In this document: one piece after another, positions 20,018 through 29,007 of the stretch
Position numbering within the stretch: position 1 is the first letter of the stretch
Layout: each line of letters begins with the position of its first letter
Source: Methylobacterium platani
GTDB taxonomy: Bacteria > Pseudomonadota > Alphaproteobacteria > Rhizobiales > Beijerinckiaceae
Direction of reading: 5' to 3'
Assembly (NCBI RefSeq): GCF_001653715.1
Contig: NZ_LWHQ01000008.1
Location: 48,496 to 112,495 of the forward strand
DNA length: 64,000 nt
Notes under the pieces: model-generated
What the model was told of the DNA's origin: nothing
Databases searched by the model: none
Seen by the model: the letters and a program-made list of their open reading frames with translations, nothing else
Made by a program: the position numbers and the translations under genes

Positions 20018-21228
20018 CAGAACAGGCTCAGCTGGCGCGGCGGCTCGGCGAGGCGCGCACGCAGGTCGAGCCGGTCGGTGAGCCGCGTCGGCGCGTAATC
20101 GGCGGCGACCAGGAAGGGCCGGGCGCGCTTGAGGCCGGAGGTCAGGCGCGCGACGTCGTCGAGCCGCAGGGTGGCGTGGCGGCGCGCCGCCACGATCTTG
20201 TCGACCGCCCGGACGCCGAGGCCCGGCACCCGCAGCAGCATCTCCCGGTCGGCGCGGTTGACGTCGACGGGGAATCGGTCGCGGTTGCGCAGGGCCCAGG
20301 CGAGCTTCGGGTCGACGTCGAGGGCGAGCATGCCCGACTCGGTCGCCCCCGCCACGTCGTCGGGCGAGAACTCGTAGTACCGCATCAGCCAGTCGGCCTG
20401 GTACAGCCGGTGCTCGCGCTGCAGCGGCGGGGATTGGCTCGGCAGGATCGAGGCGGCGTCGGGGATCGGGCTGAAGGCCGAGTAGTAGATCCGCTTCAGC
20501 CCGTAATGGTCGTAGAGCCGGGCGCTGGTGCGGATCAGCGATTCGTCGGTGCTGGCATCGGCGCCGACGATCACCTGGGTCGATTGCCCGGCGGGGGCGA
20601 AGCGGCGCTTCTCCTCCTTGGCCTGCAGGATGCGCTCGCCCATCTGGCCCATCGCGGTCTGGATCGCGGCGCCGTCCTTCTCCGGCGCCAGCCGCTCCAG
20701 GCTCGCCTCGGTCGGCAGCTCGAGGTTGATCGACAGCCGGTCGGCGTAGAGCCCGGCCTGCTCGATCAGCCACGGGCTCGCCTCGGGGATGGTCTTCAGG
20801 TGGATGTAGCCGCGAAAGCCGTGGCGCTGGCGCAGGGTCTTCGCCACCCGGATCAGCTGCTCCATCGTGTGGTCTGGCGAGCGGATGATCCCGGAGGAGA
20901 GAAACAGCCCCTCGATGTAGTTGCGCTTGTAGAACTCGACCGTCAGCGTCACCACCTCGTCGACCGAGAACCGGGCCCGGCGGACGTTCGAGGAGCGTCG
21001 GTTGACGCAGTAGGCGCAGTCGAACAGGCAGTAATTGGTGAGCAGGATCTTGAGCAGCGAGACGCAGCGCCCATCCGGCGTATAGGCGTGGCAGATGCCC
21101 GCCCCGGTGGTCGAGCCGAGCCCGCCGGCCTCGGCCTTGCGCTTCGGCGCCCCGGACGAGGCGCAGGAGGCATCGTACTTCGCCGCGTCGGCGAGGATGG
21201 TGAGCTTCTTCTTCAGGGCGTCGTCCAT
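20017..21228 (-). CDS. Putative DNA modification/repair radical SAM protein
   Basis: 403-residue radical SAM enzyme (TIGR03916-type, linked to UDG). The cluster-binding motif C-x3-C-x2-C is seen in NYCLFDCAYC. Conserved text around it includes GICHAYTPDGRCVSLLKILL. The C-terminus has a helix-hairpin-helix DNA-binding motif (VPGLGVRAVDKIVAARR). Known family members always neighbour UdgX/DUF4130 genes, as here, and are thought to act on DNA, but the reaction is unknown. It is the first gene of a two-gene operon. Confidence 0.9.
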   Translation of the reverse strand: MDDALKKKLTILADAAKYDASCASSGAPKRKAEAGGLGSTTGAGICHAYTPDGRCVSLLKILLTNYCLFDCAYCVNRRSSNVRRARFSVDEVVTLTVEFYKRNYIEGLFLSSGIIRSPDHTMEQLIRVAKTLRQRHGFRGYIHLKTIPEASPWLIEQAGLYADRLSINLELPTEASLERLAPEKDGAAIQTAMGQMGERILQAKEEKRRFAPAGQSTQVIVGADASTDESLIRTSARLYDHYGLKRIYYSAFSPIPDAASILPSQSPPLQREHRLYQADWLMRYYEFSPDDVAGATESGMLALDVDPKLAWALRNRDRFPVDVNRADREMLLRVPGLGVRAVDKIVAARRHATLRLDDVARLTSGLKRARPFLVAADYAPTRLTDRLDLRARLAEPPRQLSLF

Positions 21229-21385
21229 GCCCGCAACCTGGCGGTCGTTCCTGCTTTGTTCAAGACGGGAACGGCGAAATCCCCGTGGTCGATGGCCGCA
21301 TCCGTCAGCCCTCGCCGGGAACCTGCCGCGTGCCCCATCGTTACTCTGCCGATTGGACTTGTTCTAATTCGCAAGGAGACGCCGC

Positions 21386-21595
21386 ATGGCTTCGACCCCG
21401 TCCGCGAACTGCCACAGCTGCCGCTACTTCGACGACCACAAGCTCAACGGCGCCACCGCGCAGGGTGAGGAGGGCCTGTGCCGCTTCAACCCGCCGGTGA
21501 GCCAGCCCGAGCCGCAGGGCCACGGCCTGTGGCCGGTGGTATCGGCCCAGGACTGGTGCGGGCACTTCTCGCCGGAGATGATGGCGGGCGAGTAG
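21386..21595 (+). CDS. Small cysteine-rich protein
   Basis: 69-residue soluble protein with C-x2-C (CHSC), a cysteine in GLCRFNPP and one in DWCGHF, together a plausible zinc or iron site. The start ATG follows AAGGAG by seven bases. A 10-bp-stem hairpin follows the stop. The family is of unknown function but its pattern is seen across methylobacteria. It stands alone between two transcription units. Confidence 0.75.
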   Translation: MASTPSANCHSCRYFDDHKLNGATAQGEEGLCRFNPPVSQPEPQGHGLWPVVSAQDWCGHFSPEMMAGE

Positions 21596-21622
21596 GCTCC
21601 CGTCCGCGACGATGCGTCAGGA

Positions 21623-21646
21623 AGGCCGGCCCGCCAGGGCCGGCCT
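21623..21646 (+). terminator. Terminator after the small cysteine-rich gene
   Basis: AGGCCGGCCC pairs with GGGCCGGCCT over a four-base loop, starting 28 bases after the stop codon. It is followed by CTTCGCGTTCC rather than a T-run. Confidence 0.6.
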
Positions 21647-21751
21647 CTTCGCGTTCCGGCCCGCACCGCCGTCGCGCGACCGGACACGTCCGGAACCCCG
21701 CCACCCCCGACACGTTGCGCAGGCTCCCGCCCTCGCCACGGATGGTTGCCG

Positions 21752-23107
21752 ATGCCGGACGACGTCACCGCCCTCTCGCGCCGCAGCCTGATGATGGCCG
21801 GCGGCGCCACCCTGGTGGGGATCGGCAGCGCGGCGGCGCAGGGCGGCGCGGGCCAGGGAACGCCGGGGCCGCAGCGGCCGGTCGATACCGGCAAGGTCGA
21901 GAACGGCAAGGTGACGTTCCCGAACTGGCGCGGCCCCTCGGACCGCCCTTCCGCGCCACCGCCGGCACCGCTGCCGCCGGCCGAGCGGGTCGGCTTCGCG
22001 GTCGTCGGCCTCGGCCGGCTGTCGCTGGAGGAGATCCTGCCGGCCTTCGGCGCGTGCCGCAAGGCGAAGCCGGTCGCCCTGATGTCGGGCTCGCCCGAGA
22101 AGGCCAAGGCCGTGGCGGCGCAACACGGCATCAGGCCGGAGGCGGTCTACGGCTACGACGGCTGGGACGCGCTCGCCCGCAACCCGGAGGTCAAGGCGGT
22201 CTACATCGTCACGCCGAACGCCGTGCACCGCGACCAGGTGATCGCGGCGGCGGGCGCTGGCAAGCACGTCCTGTGCGAGAAGCCGATGGCGGTGTCCTCG
22301 GCGGAGGCGCGGGCGATGATCGATGCCTGCGCCAAGGCGAAGGTGAAGCTGATGATCGCCTATCGCTGCCAGTACGAGCCCTACAACCGCGAGGTCGTTC
22401 GGCTGGCGCGCAGCGAGAAGTACGGCAAGGTCAAGCTGATCGAGGCGACCAACACCCAGACCATGAGCCTGCCCGAGCAGTGGCGGATGAAGAAGGCGCT
22501 CGCCGGCGGCGGCGCGCTGCCGGATATCGGGCTCTACTGCCTCAACGGCGTGCGGGCACTTACGGGCGAGGAGCCGGTCTCGGTCCAGGCGCAGATCCAC
22601 TCCCCGGACGACGACCCGCTCTACCGCGAGGTCGAGGAGACGGTCGCCTTCACCCTGCGGTTTCCCTCCGGCGCGCTCGCCCTGTGCTCGACCAGCTATG
22701 GCGCGCACGAGACCCGCTCGCTGACCGTCCAGGCCGAGGGCGGCGCGATCCAGCTCCAGAACGCCTTCGCGTATCAGGGCCAGCGCCTCTTCCTCAGCCA
22801 CCGCGAGGGCAAGGCGGAGGCGAAGGAGGAGCGGGTGCTGGGCGAGAAGAACCAGTTCGCCCTCGAGATCGATCACATGGCGACCTGCATCCTGGAGGAC
22901 CGCACGCCCCGCACCCCCGGCGAGGAAGGCCTGCAGGACCAGATCCTGATGGAGGCGATCTACGAGGCCGCCCGCACCGGCCGGAGCGTGGCGCTCAAGG
23001 AGCCGGAGCGGAGCGTCGCGAAGGACGAGAAGGACCGCGGCGGAACGGCCAGGGACGGCAAGCCCCTCGACCGGACCCGCGGCCCCGAGCCGGAGGATGC
23101 CGGCTGA
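21752..23107 (+). CDS. Gfo/Idh/MocA family oxidoreductase with Tat-like signal
   Basis: 451-residue NAD(P)-dependent sugar-type oxidoreductase. The N-terminus SRRSLMMAGGATLVGIGSAAA resembles a twin-arginine signal, as in glucose-fructose oxidoreductase. The Rossmann part begins VGFAVVGLGRLS near residue 80. The catalytic-type EKP is in VLCEKPMAVS, and the C-terminal domain carries the DIGLYCLNG motif. It is probably periplasmic or exported with bound cofactor. The substrate is unknown. ATG at 21752 is preferred over a TTG six bases earlier. Confidence 0.85.
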   Translation: MPDDVTALSRRSLMMAGGATLVGIGSAAAQGGAGQGTPGPQRPVDTGKVENGKVTFPNWRGPSDRPSAPPPAPLPPAERVGFAVVGLGRLSLEEILPAFGACRKAKPVALMSGSPEKAKAVAAQHGIRPEAVYGYDGWDALARNPEVKAVYIVTPNAVHRDQVIAAAGAGKHVLCEKPMAVSSAEARAMIDACAKAKVKLMIAYRCQYEPYNREVVRLARSEKYGKVKLIEATNTQTMSLPEQWRMKKALAGGGALPDIGLYCLNGVRALTGEEPVSVQAQIHSPDDDPLYREVEETVAFTLRFPSGALALCSTSYGAHETRSLTVQAEGGAIQLQNAFAYQGQRLFLSHREGKAEAKEERVLGEKNQFALEIDHMATCILEDRTPRTPGEEGLQDQILMEAIYEAARTGRSVALKEPERSVAKDEKDRGGTARDGKPLDRTRGPEPEDAG

Positions 23108-23116
23108 GCGAACGTC

Positions 23117-24256
23117 CTACCAGCCGTTGATGCGCGGCCAGACGGCCGTCACCCGGTTCTCGCCGTCGAGGACGTGGTAGCGGTCGTACTGGGCGCCGGT
23201 CGCGCAGGCGTGGTTCGGCAGGATGCGGATCCGGGCGCCGACCGCGAGGTCCGGCAGGGCCGCCGCCGAGCCCGCCCGCAGGGCCACGATGCCGTGCTCC
23301 TGGTTGGCGTCGGCGACCAGGAGATCGGGGTAGGGCCGGCCGGCGAGGTCGCAGACCACGCCGTAACCCTGGTCGACGGCCTGGCGCGCAGTGCCGCGGT
23401 CGCGCGACATCGCCATCCAGCCGGCATCGACGATGATCCAGCCCTTGGCGCGCTGATGGCCGATCACGGTCGCCAGCACCGAGACGGCGATGTCCCCGAC
23501 CGCGACCGAGCCGACCCCGGCCTGGAACAGGTCGCCCACCATGTAGACGCCGGCCCGAACCTCGGTGATTCCGGTGAGGTCGCGGGCGAAGCGCGCGGTC
23601 GGGGTCGATCCGACGCTGACCACCGGGCAGGGCAGGCCCGCCGCGCGCAGGGCGCCCGCCGCCGTCACCGCGGCGAACCGCTCGTTCTCCGCCGCCGCGG
23701 CGAGCGCCACGGGATCGCGCAGGGAGTAGCTGTCGCCGGCATGCAGCATGACGCCGCGCAAGGTCGCGCCGCCCTCGACCAGCCGGCGGCCGATCGCCAC
23801 CAGGGTGTCGCGGTCGCCCGGCGCGACGCCGGAGCGGTGGCCGTCGGCATCGACCTCGATCAGCACCGGCACGGCATCGCCGCTCGCCCGGGCATGGTCG
23901 GCCACCGCGTCGGCCTGTTCCAGGCTGTCGAGGATGATCGCGAGGTCGACGCCGCCGGCCCGGATCGCCGCGACCCGCGGCAGCTTCGCCGGGGCGATGC
24001 CGACGCCGTAGATCATGTCGCGCACGCCGCCCGCCGCGAAGTACTCGGCCTCCAGCAGGGTCGAGACGATCGCCGGGCCCTCCGGCGAGGTCATGGCGAT
24101 GCGGGCGACGTCGATCGACTTCGCGGTCTTGAGGTGGGGCCGCAGGGCGACGCCGAGACCGGCGAGGTGGGCGCGCATCCGCTCGGCGTTGGTGCGCAGG
24201 CGCGCCTCGTCGAGGAGCAGGCAGGGGGTCGCCAGGGTGTCGAGCGTGTCGGCCAT
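23117..24256 (-). CDS. DSD1-family PLP-dependent enzyme (D-threonine aldolase/D-serine dehydratase-like)
   Basis: Fold-type III PLP enzyme with an alanine-racemase-like N-terminal domain. It has LATPCLLLDEARLRTN, the PLP lysine in RPHLKTAKS, VLIEVDADGHRSG, and the C-terminal metal site PNHACATGAQYD, whose His and Cys bind metal in D-threonine aldolase and eukaryotic D-serine dehydratase. A role in D-hydroxy-amino-acid breakdown is inferred. Start chosen at 24256 (MADTLDTLATP) with GGGAGG 12 bases upstream; 24268 and 24325 are alternatives. It is divergent from a LysR gene. Confidence 0.87.
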   Translation of the reverse strand: MADTLDTLATPCLLLDEARLRTNAERMRAHLAGLGVALRPHLKTAKSIDVARIAMTSPEGPAIVSTLLEAEYFAAGGVRDMIYGVGIAPAKLPRVAAIRAGGVDLAIILDSLEQADAVADHARASGDAVPVLIEVDADGHRSGVAPGDRDTLVAIGRRLVEGGATLRGVMLHAGDSYSLRDPVALAAAAENERFAAVTAAGALRAAGLPCPVVSVGSTPTARFARDLTGITEVRAGVYMVGDLFQAGVGSVAVGDIAVSVLATVIGHQRAKGWIIVDAGWMAMSRDRGTARQAVDQGYGVVCDLAGRPYPDLLVADANQEHGIVALRAGSAAALPDLAVGARIRILPNHACATGAQYDRYHVLDGENRVTAVWPRINGW

Positions 24257-24361
24257 GATCGCGGGCATCCTCCCGTCGCGGGGCATGAAGCGCGCAGGAA
24301 GCACGGGAGAGGCCCCGTGCGCCATTAACGCCGCCTGCCTCCTGCATTAAGCTACAACTTA

Positions 24362-25345
24362 ATGCTCGGCACCGACGACCTCCGCTTCTTCCTCGCCATC
24401 GCCGACGCGCCCTCGCTCGCCGCCGCGTCGCGCGCCCTCGACGTGTCGGCGCCGGCGGTCACGCAGCGCCTGCGGGCCCTGGAGGAGCGGCTGGGCGTGC
24501 ACCTCGTCGACCGGACAGGGCGCCACCTCGCGCTCACCGACGAGGGCGAGCTGATCGCCGAACGCGGCCGCGCCGTCCTCGACGCCCTCGGCGACCTCGA
24601 CGAGGCGCTCGCCGCCCGGCGCGGGCGGGTGGTCGGCCACCTGCGGGTCGTCGCGCCGCTCGGCTTCGGGCGGGCCTACGTCGCCCCGGTCGCGGCGGCG
24701 TTCCAGGAGGCACATCCGGACGTCGCGATCGACCTCACCCTCTCCGACCGCCTCGGCGGGATGCCGGAGGGCGCGTTCGACCTCGCGGTGCATGTCGGCG
24801 GGATCGCCCAGGCGGCGCCCGGCCTGATCGCCCGGCGCCTCGCCCCGAACGACCGGGTGGTCTGCGCCGCCCCCGCCTATCTCGCGGGCCGCGCGCCGCC
24901 GACCGCGCCCGCGGACCTGCGCTCGCACGCCTGCATCGCGCTTCGCGAGAACGACGAGGACGTGACCCTGTGGCGCTTCCAGCGCGGCGACACCGAGGAG
25001 CGGGTGCGGATCGAGCCGCGCCTGTCGAGCAACGACGGCGAGGTGGTGCGCGGCTGGGCGCTCGCCGGGCGCGGCGTCATCCTGCGCTCGGAATGGGACG
25101 TCGCCGACGACCTGCGGGCCGGCCGCCTCGTCCGCCTCCTTCCGGACTACGCCCTGCCGGAAGCGCCGGTGGTCGCGCTCCTCGGCGCGCCCCGCCGCGC
25201 CCGCGCCGCCCGGACCCGCCGCTTCCTCGACGCGCTCGCGGCTGCCCTCGACCCGCCGCCCTGGCGCGTTCCCGCAGGTCGAGCCCCGAGCGCTTCACGC
25301 GAACGCGATCCGCCCGGCCTCGCCAGCGCCGCAGAGTCCGGGTAA
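24362..25345 (+). CDS. LysR-family transcriptional regulator
   Basis: 327-residue LTTR with N-terminal winged HTH (LRFFLAIADAPSLAAASRALDVSAPAVTQRLRALEERLG, residues about 6-45) and a periplasmic-binding-like effector domain. It lies back to back with the D-amino-acid PLP enzyme, with about 105 bases between chosen starts, so it probably controls that gene and itself. The intergenic TAAGCTACAACTTAA is a possible LTTR T-N11-A type site. Confidence 0.88.
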   Translation: MLGTDDLRFFLAIADAPSLAAASRALDVSAPAVTQRLRALEERLGVHLVDRTGRHLALTDEGELIAERGRAVLDALGDLDEALAARRGRVVGHLRVVAPLGFGRAYVAPVAAAFQEAHPDVAIDLTLSDRLGGMPEGAFDLAVHVGGIAQAAPGLIARRLAPNDRVVCAAPAYLAGRAPPTAPADLRSHACIALRENDEDVTLWRFQRGDTEERVRIEPRLSSNDGEVVRGWALAGRGVILRSEWDVADDLRAGRLVRLLPDYALPEAPVVALLGAPRRARAARTRRFLDALAAALDPPPWRVPAGRAPSASRERDPPGLASAAESG

Positions 25346-25355
25346 CCCGGAGACC

Positions 25356-27527
25356 ATGCCCGCTCGCCGCCTCGCCCGCCTGCTCGTCCCGCTTCTCGCT
25401 CTCTGGGGCGCCGGTCCCGTCGCCGCGCAGGCGCCGCGCCCTTCGAAATACGCCGACCTCGTCCGGGCCGAGCTCGTCACCGAGGAGAGCGCCGTCGCGC
25501 CGGGCGCCACGCTCACCGCGGGCGTGCGGCTGACGATGAAGCCGGGCTGGCACGTCTACTGGCGCAACCCGGGCGATTCCGGCCTGCCGCCGGAAATCGC
25601 CTGGTCGCTGCCGGCGGGCTTCTCGGCGGGGGCGGTCGCGTGGCCGGCGCCGGAGCGGATCCCGGTCGGCGACCTGATGAATTTCGGCTACGAGGACGAG
25701 GTGCTGCTGACGGTGCCGGTCGCCGTGCCGGCGACGCTCGGCCCCGGCCCGGTCTCGCTCAGGGCCAAGGTCTCCTACCTCGTCTGCGAGCGCGAATGCG
25801 TACCGGGCGAGGCCAGCCTCGCGACGAGCCTGCCGGTGGCGCCCGCCGGCACCAGCCCGCGGCCCGATCCCCGCGCGGCCGCCCTGTTCGCGCAGGAGCG
25901 CGCGCGCCTGCCGGTGCCCGCGCCCTGGCCGGTCCGGCTGCGGCAGGAGAGCGGGACGCCGGTGCTCGACATCGCGGCGCCGGGGCTGAAGGCCCGCGAC
26001 GTCGCGTTCTTCCCCTATTCCGAGACCGCCCTCGAGCACGCCGCCGCGCAGGTCGCGACGAGCGACGGCGCGGGCCTGCACCTGCGGCTGCAGCGCAGCA
26101 GCCAGGCCGCCGCCGACGCGCCGGCGCCGGGGGCCGACGGCGTCCTGACCCTCACCGAGGACACCGAATCCGGCCCGGTCCGCCGCGCCTACGCGCTCGG
26201 CGACGCGGCCCCCCCTGCGCCCGCCGCCGCTTCGCCCGCCGTCACGACCCCGGTCGCCGCACCGGCGGCGACCGGGGAGGCGGAAGGCCTGTGGCACGCG
26301 GCGCTCCTGGCCTTCCTGGGTGGGCTGCTGCTCAACCTGATGCCCTGCGTCTTCCCGGTCCTGTCGATCAAGGTGCTGAGCCTGGTGCGGCATTCCGGCG
26401 AGAGCCCGGCCCGGGTGCGCCTGCACGGCCTCGCCTACGCGGCCGGCGTGCTCGCGACCTTCCTGGGCCTCGCCGGCCTGCTGATCGCGCTCAGGGCCGG
26501 CGGCGCGCAGATCGGCTGGGGCTTCCAGCTGCAATCGCCCCTGGTGGTGGCAGGCCTCGCCTACGGGCTGCTCGCCATGGGCCTCAGCCTGTCGGGCGTC
26601 TGGCACCTCGGCGGACGGGCGGCCGGGCTCGGCGACGGGCTCGCCCGACGGGCCGGGCTCGAGGGCTCGTTCTTCACCGGCGTGCTCGCGACGGTGGTCG
26701 CCACCCCCTGCACCGCGCCGTTCATGGGGGCGGCGGTCGGCTACGGCCTGACGCAGGGAGCGGCGGTCGCGCTCACGGTCTTCGCGGCGCTCGGCCTCGG
26801 CCTCGCCCTCCCCTTCGCCCTCCTGGCGGCGTGGCCGGCCGGCTTGCGGCGCCTGCCGCGGCCCGGCGCCTGGATGGAGACCCTGAAGGGGATCCTCGCC
26901 TTCCCGCTCTACCTCACGGTCGCGTGGCTGGTCTGGGTGCTGAGCCAGCAGGTCGGCCCGACCGGGCTGATGGCCGGGCTCACCGGCCTCGTGCTGGTCG
27001 GGTTCTGCGCCTGGACGATCGAGCGCGGGCGCATGGCCGGGCCGCTGGCGCGGCGGAGCGCGCAGGCGGCCGTGCTCCTCGGCCTCGTCGGGCTCGCCGG
27101 GCTCCTCGTCGCCCTCGACCGCGACCGCGCCGGACCGGTCGCAGTGGCGGCCGCCGACGGGATCGAGCCGTTCAGCCGGGCCCGGCTCGACGCGCTGCTG
27201 GCCGAGCACCGGCCGGTCTTCGTCAACATGACGGCGGCCTGGTGCATCACCTGCCAGGTCAACGACCGCGCCACCCTGCGGGCGGCCGCGGTGCGCGAGG
27301 CGTTCAAGGCGCACGACATCGCGCAGCTCAAGGGCGACTGGACCAACCAGAACCCGGAGATCACCCGGGTGCTCGAAGCGAACGGCCGCTCCGGCGTGCC
27401 GCTCTACCTGCTCTACGACGGGCGCGGCGGCGTCGCGGTGCTGCCGCAGATCCTGACCGAGGCGACGGTGCGCGACGCCCTGGCGGCGCTGCCCGCCGGC
27501 ACCGGGCCGCGCGCCGCCCTGCGGTAA
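25356..27527 (+). CDS. Thiol:disulfide interchange protein, DsbD/ScsB type
   Basis: 723-residue protein carrying electrons from cytoplasmic thioredoxin to the periplasm. It has a signal peptide (residues 1-25). A periplasmic domain follows with KPGWHVYWRNPGDSGLPPEI and a cysteine pair (CERECVPGE). An eight-helix DsbD-like core has cysteines in LMPCVFPVLSIK and ATPCTAPFMG. A C-terminal thioredoxin-like domain has AWCITCQ near residue 628. The N-terminal domain suits the ScsB subfamily linked to copper tolerance rather than classical DsbD. No scs partner genes are adjacent. Confidence 0.88.
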   Translation: MPARRLARLLVPLLALWGAGPVAAQAPRPSKYADLVRAELVTEESAVAPGATLTAGVRLTMKPGWHVYWRNPGDSGLPPEIAWSLPAGFSAGAVAWPAPERIPVGDLMNFGYEDEVLLTVPVAVPATLGPGPVSLRAKVSYLVCERECVPGEASLATSLPVAPAGTSPRPDPRAAALFAQERARLPVPAPWPVRLRQESGTPVLDIAAPGLKARDVAFFPYSETALEHAAAQVATSDGAGLHLRLQRSSQAAADAPAPGADGVLTLTEDTESGPVRRAYALGDAAPPAPAAASPAVTTPVAAPAATGEAEGLWHAALLAFLGGLLLNLMPCVFPVLSIKVLSLVRHSGESPARVRLHGLAYAAGVLATFLGLAGLLIALRAGGAQIGWGFQLQSPLVVAGLAYGLLAMGLSLSGVWHLGGRAAGLGDGLARRAGLEGSFFTGVLATVVATPCTAPFMGAAVGYGLTQGAAVALTVFAALGLGLALPFALLAAWPAGLRRLPRPGAWMETLKGILAFPLYLTVAWLVWVLSQQVGPTGLMAGLTGLVLVGFCAWTIERGRMAGPLARRSAQAAVLLGLVGLAGLLVALDRDRAGPVAVAAADGIEPFSRARLDALLAEHRPVFVNMTAAWCITCQVNDRATLRAAAVREAFKAHDIAQLKGDWTNQNPEITRVLEANGRSGVPLYLLYDGRGGVAVLPQILTEATVRDALAALPAGTGPRAALR

Positions 27528-27536
27528 GCGGGGCGC

Positions 27537-27608
27537 AGGCCGGCCAGGGGCGCCGCAGGTCAGCCAAGCCGCCTCAGGCCTGCCAAGCCGCCGCAGGCCA
27601 GCCATGCG
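27537..27608. repeat. Imperfect 19-bp tandem repeat
   Basis: About three copies of a unit like GCCGCCGCAGGCCAGCCAA, with differences, between the DsbD-like gene and the MFS gene. Possible leader or slippage product; no function seen. Confidence 0.5.
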
Positions 27609-27644
27609 GTGCCGGGGCTGAACCCCGGGGCGCCTCCCGTTCTA

Positions 27645-27659
27645 TGCTGCAATGCAGCA
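27645..27659. promoter_or_regulatory. Candidate operator before the MFS exporter
   Basis: TGCTGCAATGCAGCA is a perfect 7-base inverted repeat around one A, 12 bases before the MFS start codon. TATGCT, a possible -10 element, overlaps its left arm. A related GATGCAGCAT overlaps the start codon itself. A repressor site is plausible; no regulator gene is adjacent. Confidence 0.4.
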
Positions 27660-27671
27660 GTGAGGACGGCG

Positions 27672-28862
27672 ATGCAGCATACCCTCGATCACAGCGCCGG
27701 CGCGGCGGCGGGCGGGCGATCCGCGGCCCTCGCCCTCCTGGCGCTGGCGGCGGCCTCGTTCGGCATCGGCACCACCGAGTTCGTCATCATGGGGCTGCTT
27801 CCCGAGATGGCGGCCGATCTCGGCGTCGGCATCCCGACGGCCGGCCTGCTCGTCTCCGGCTACGCGCTCAGCGTCACCTTCGGCTCGCCGGTGGTGGCGG
27901 TGCTGCTGTCGCGCCTCGACCGGCGCCGGGCGCTGCTGGTGCTGGTCGGCCTGTTCATCCTCGGCAACGCGCTCTGCGCGCTCAGCCCCGATTACCGCCT
28001 GCTGATGCTCGCCCGCATCGTGACGGCGTTGTGCCACGGGGCGTTCTTCGGCCTCGGCTCGGTGGTGGCGGCGGATCTGGTGCCGCCGCACCGCAAGGCG
28101 AGCGCGATCGCCGTCATGTTCACCGGGCTCACCCTCGCCAACGTGCTCGGCGTGCCGTTCGGCACCGCGCTCGGCCACGCCCTCGGCTGGCGGGCGACGT
28201 TCTGGGCCGTGGTCGGGATCGGCTTCGTCGCCGCCGCCGCCCTGCTCGCCTGGCTGCCGCGCCGCCTCCCCCACGAATCCGGCAGCCTCCTGTCGGAGAT
28301 GCGGGTGCTGCGCCGGCCCCAGGTGGTGCTCGCGATGCTGCTCAGCGTGCTCGCCTCCGCCAGCCTGTTCAGCGTCTTCACCTACGTGGCGCCGATGCTG
28401 GCCGCGACCGCCGGCGCGACGCCGTCGGCGATCACCGGCGTGCTGCTGCTGTTCGGCGTCGGGCTGACGCTCGGCAACGGGCTGGGCGGGCGCCTCGGCG
28501 ACTGGCGGCTGATGCCCTCGGTGATCGGCATCGCGCTCGCCCTGGTCGCGGTGCAGCTGGCGCTGGTGCCGGCGAGCGCCGCGCTGGTGCCCGCCACGAC
28601 GCTGATCGGCCTGTGGGGCATCCTCGCCTTCGCGCTCGTCGCGCCGCTGCAGATGCGGGTGCTCACCGCCGCCGACGGCGCCCGCAACCTCGCCTCGACG
28701 GTGAACCAGGGCGCGTTCAACCTCGGCAACGCGCTCGGCGCCTGGCTCCGCGGCGTCGCGATCACGGCGGGCGTCGGCTACGGCCGGCTGCCGCTGATCG
28801 GCGCAGGCCTCGCCCTGGCGGTCGCCCTCGTCGGCGTGGTGGCGCACCGGGCCGACCGGTAG
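27672..28862 (+). CDS. MFS transporter, AraJ/SotB-like exporter
   Basis: 396-residue major-facilitator protein with 12 predicted hydrophobic helices. It begins with the family hallmark FGIGTTEFVIMGLLPE, then VSGYALSVTFGSP and RRRALLVLVGLFILGNALCA. The AraJ/NepI/SotB subgroup exports sugars, purine nucleosides or drugs. The substrate here is unknown. ATG 27672 has GAGGAC six bases upstream. A palindromic candidate operator overlaps the leader. Confidence 0.87.
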   Translation: MQHTLDHSAGAAAGGRSAALALLALAAASFGIGTTEFVIMGLLPEMAADLGVGIPTAGLLVSGYALSVTFGSPVVAVLLSRLDRRRALLVLVGLFILGNALCALSPDYRLLMLARIVTALCHGAFFGLGSVVAADLVPPHRKASAIAVMFTGLTLANVLGVPFGTALGHALGWRATFWAVVGIGFVAAAALLAWLPRRLPHESGSLLSEMRVLRRPQVVLAMLLSVLASASLFSVFTYVAPMLAATAGATPSAITGVLLLFGVGLTLGNGLGGRLGDWRLMPSVIGIALALVAVQLALVPASAALVPATTLIGLWGILAFALVAPLQMRVLTAADGARNLASTVNQGAFNLGNALGAWLRGVAITAGVGYGRLPLIGAGLALAVALVGVVAHRADR

Positions 28863-29007
28863 GGCGGCGCCCCGCGCGGTCGTCGATGGCTATACCGCGA
28901 GCCGCCTTCGGCCGGGCCGGCGATGCGATCGGAGACCGGGGGCGCCGGGCCGCCCCGCGGCTGCATCGATGGCGCGGAGCCGGACCGGCGCGGGTCCGTC
29001 CCGCGGA

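Noticed and set aside
27537..27608. CRISPR-like repeats
   Set aside because: Three diverged 19-base units in direct contact without spacers, and no cas genes.
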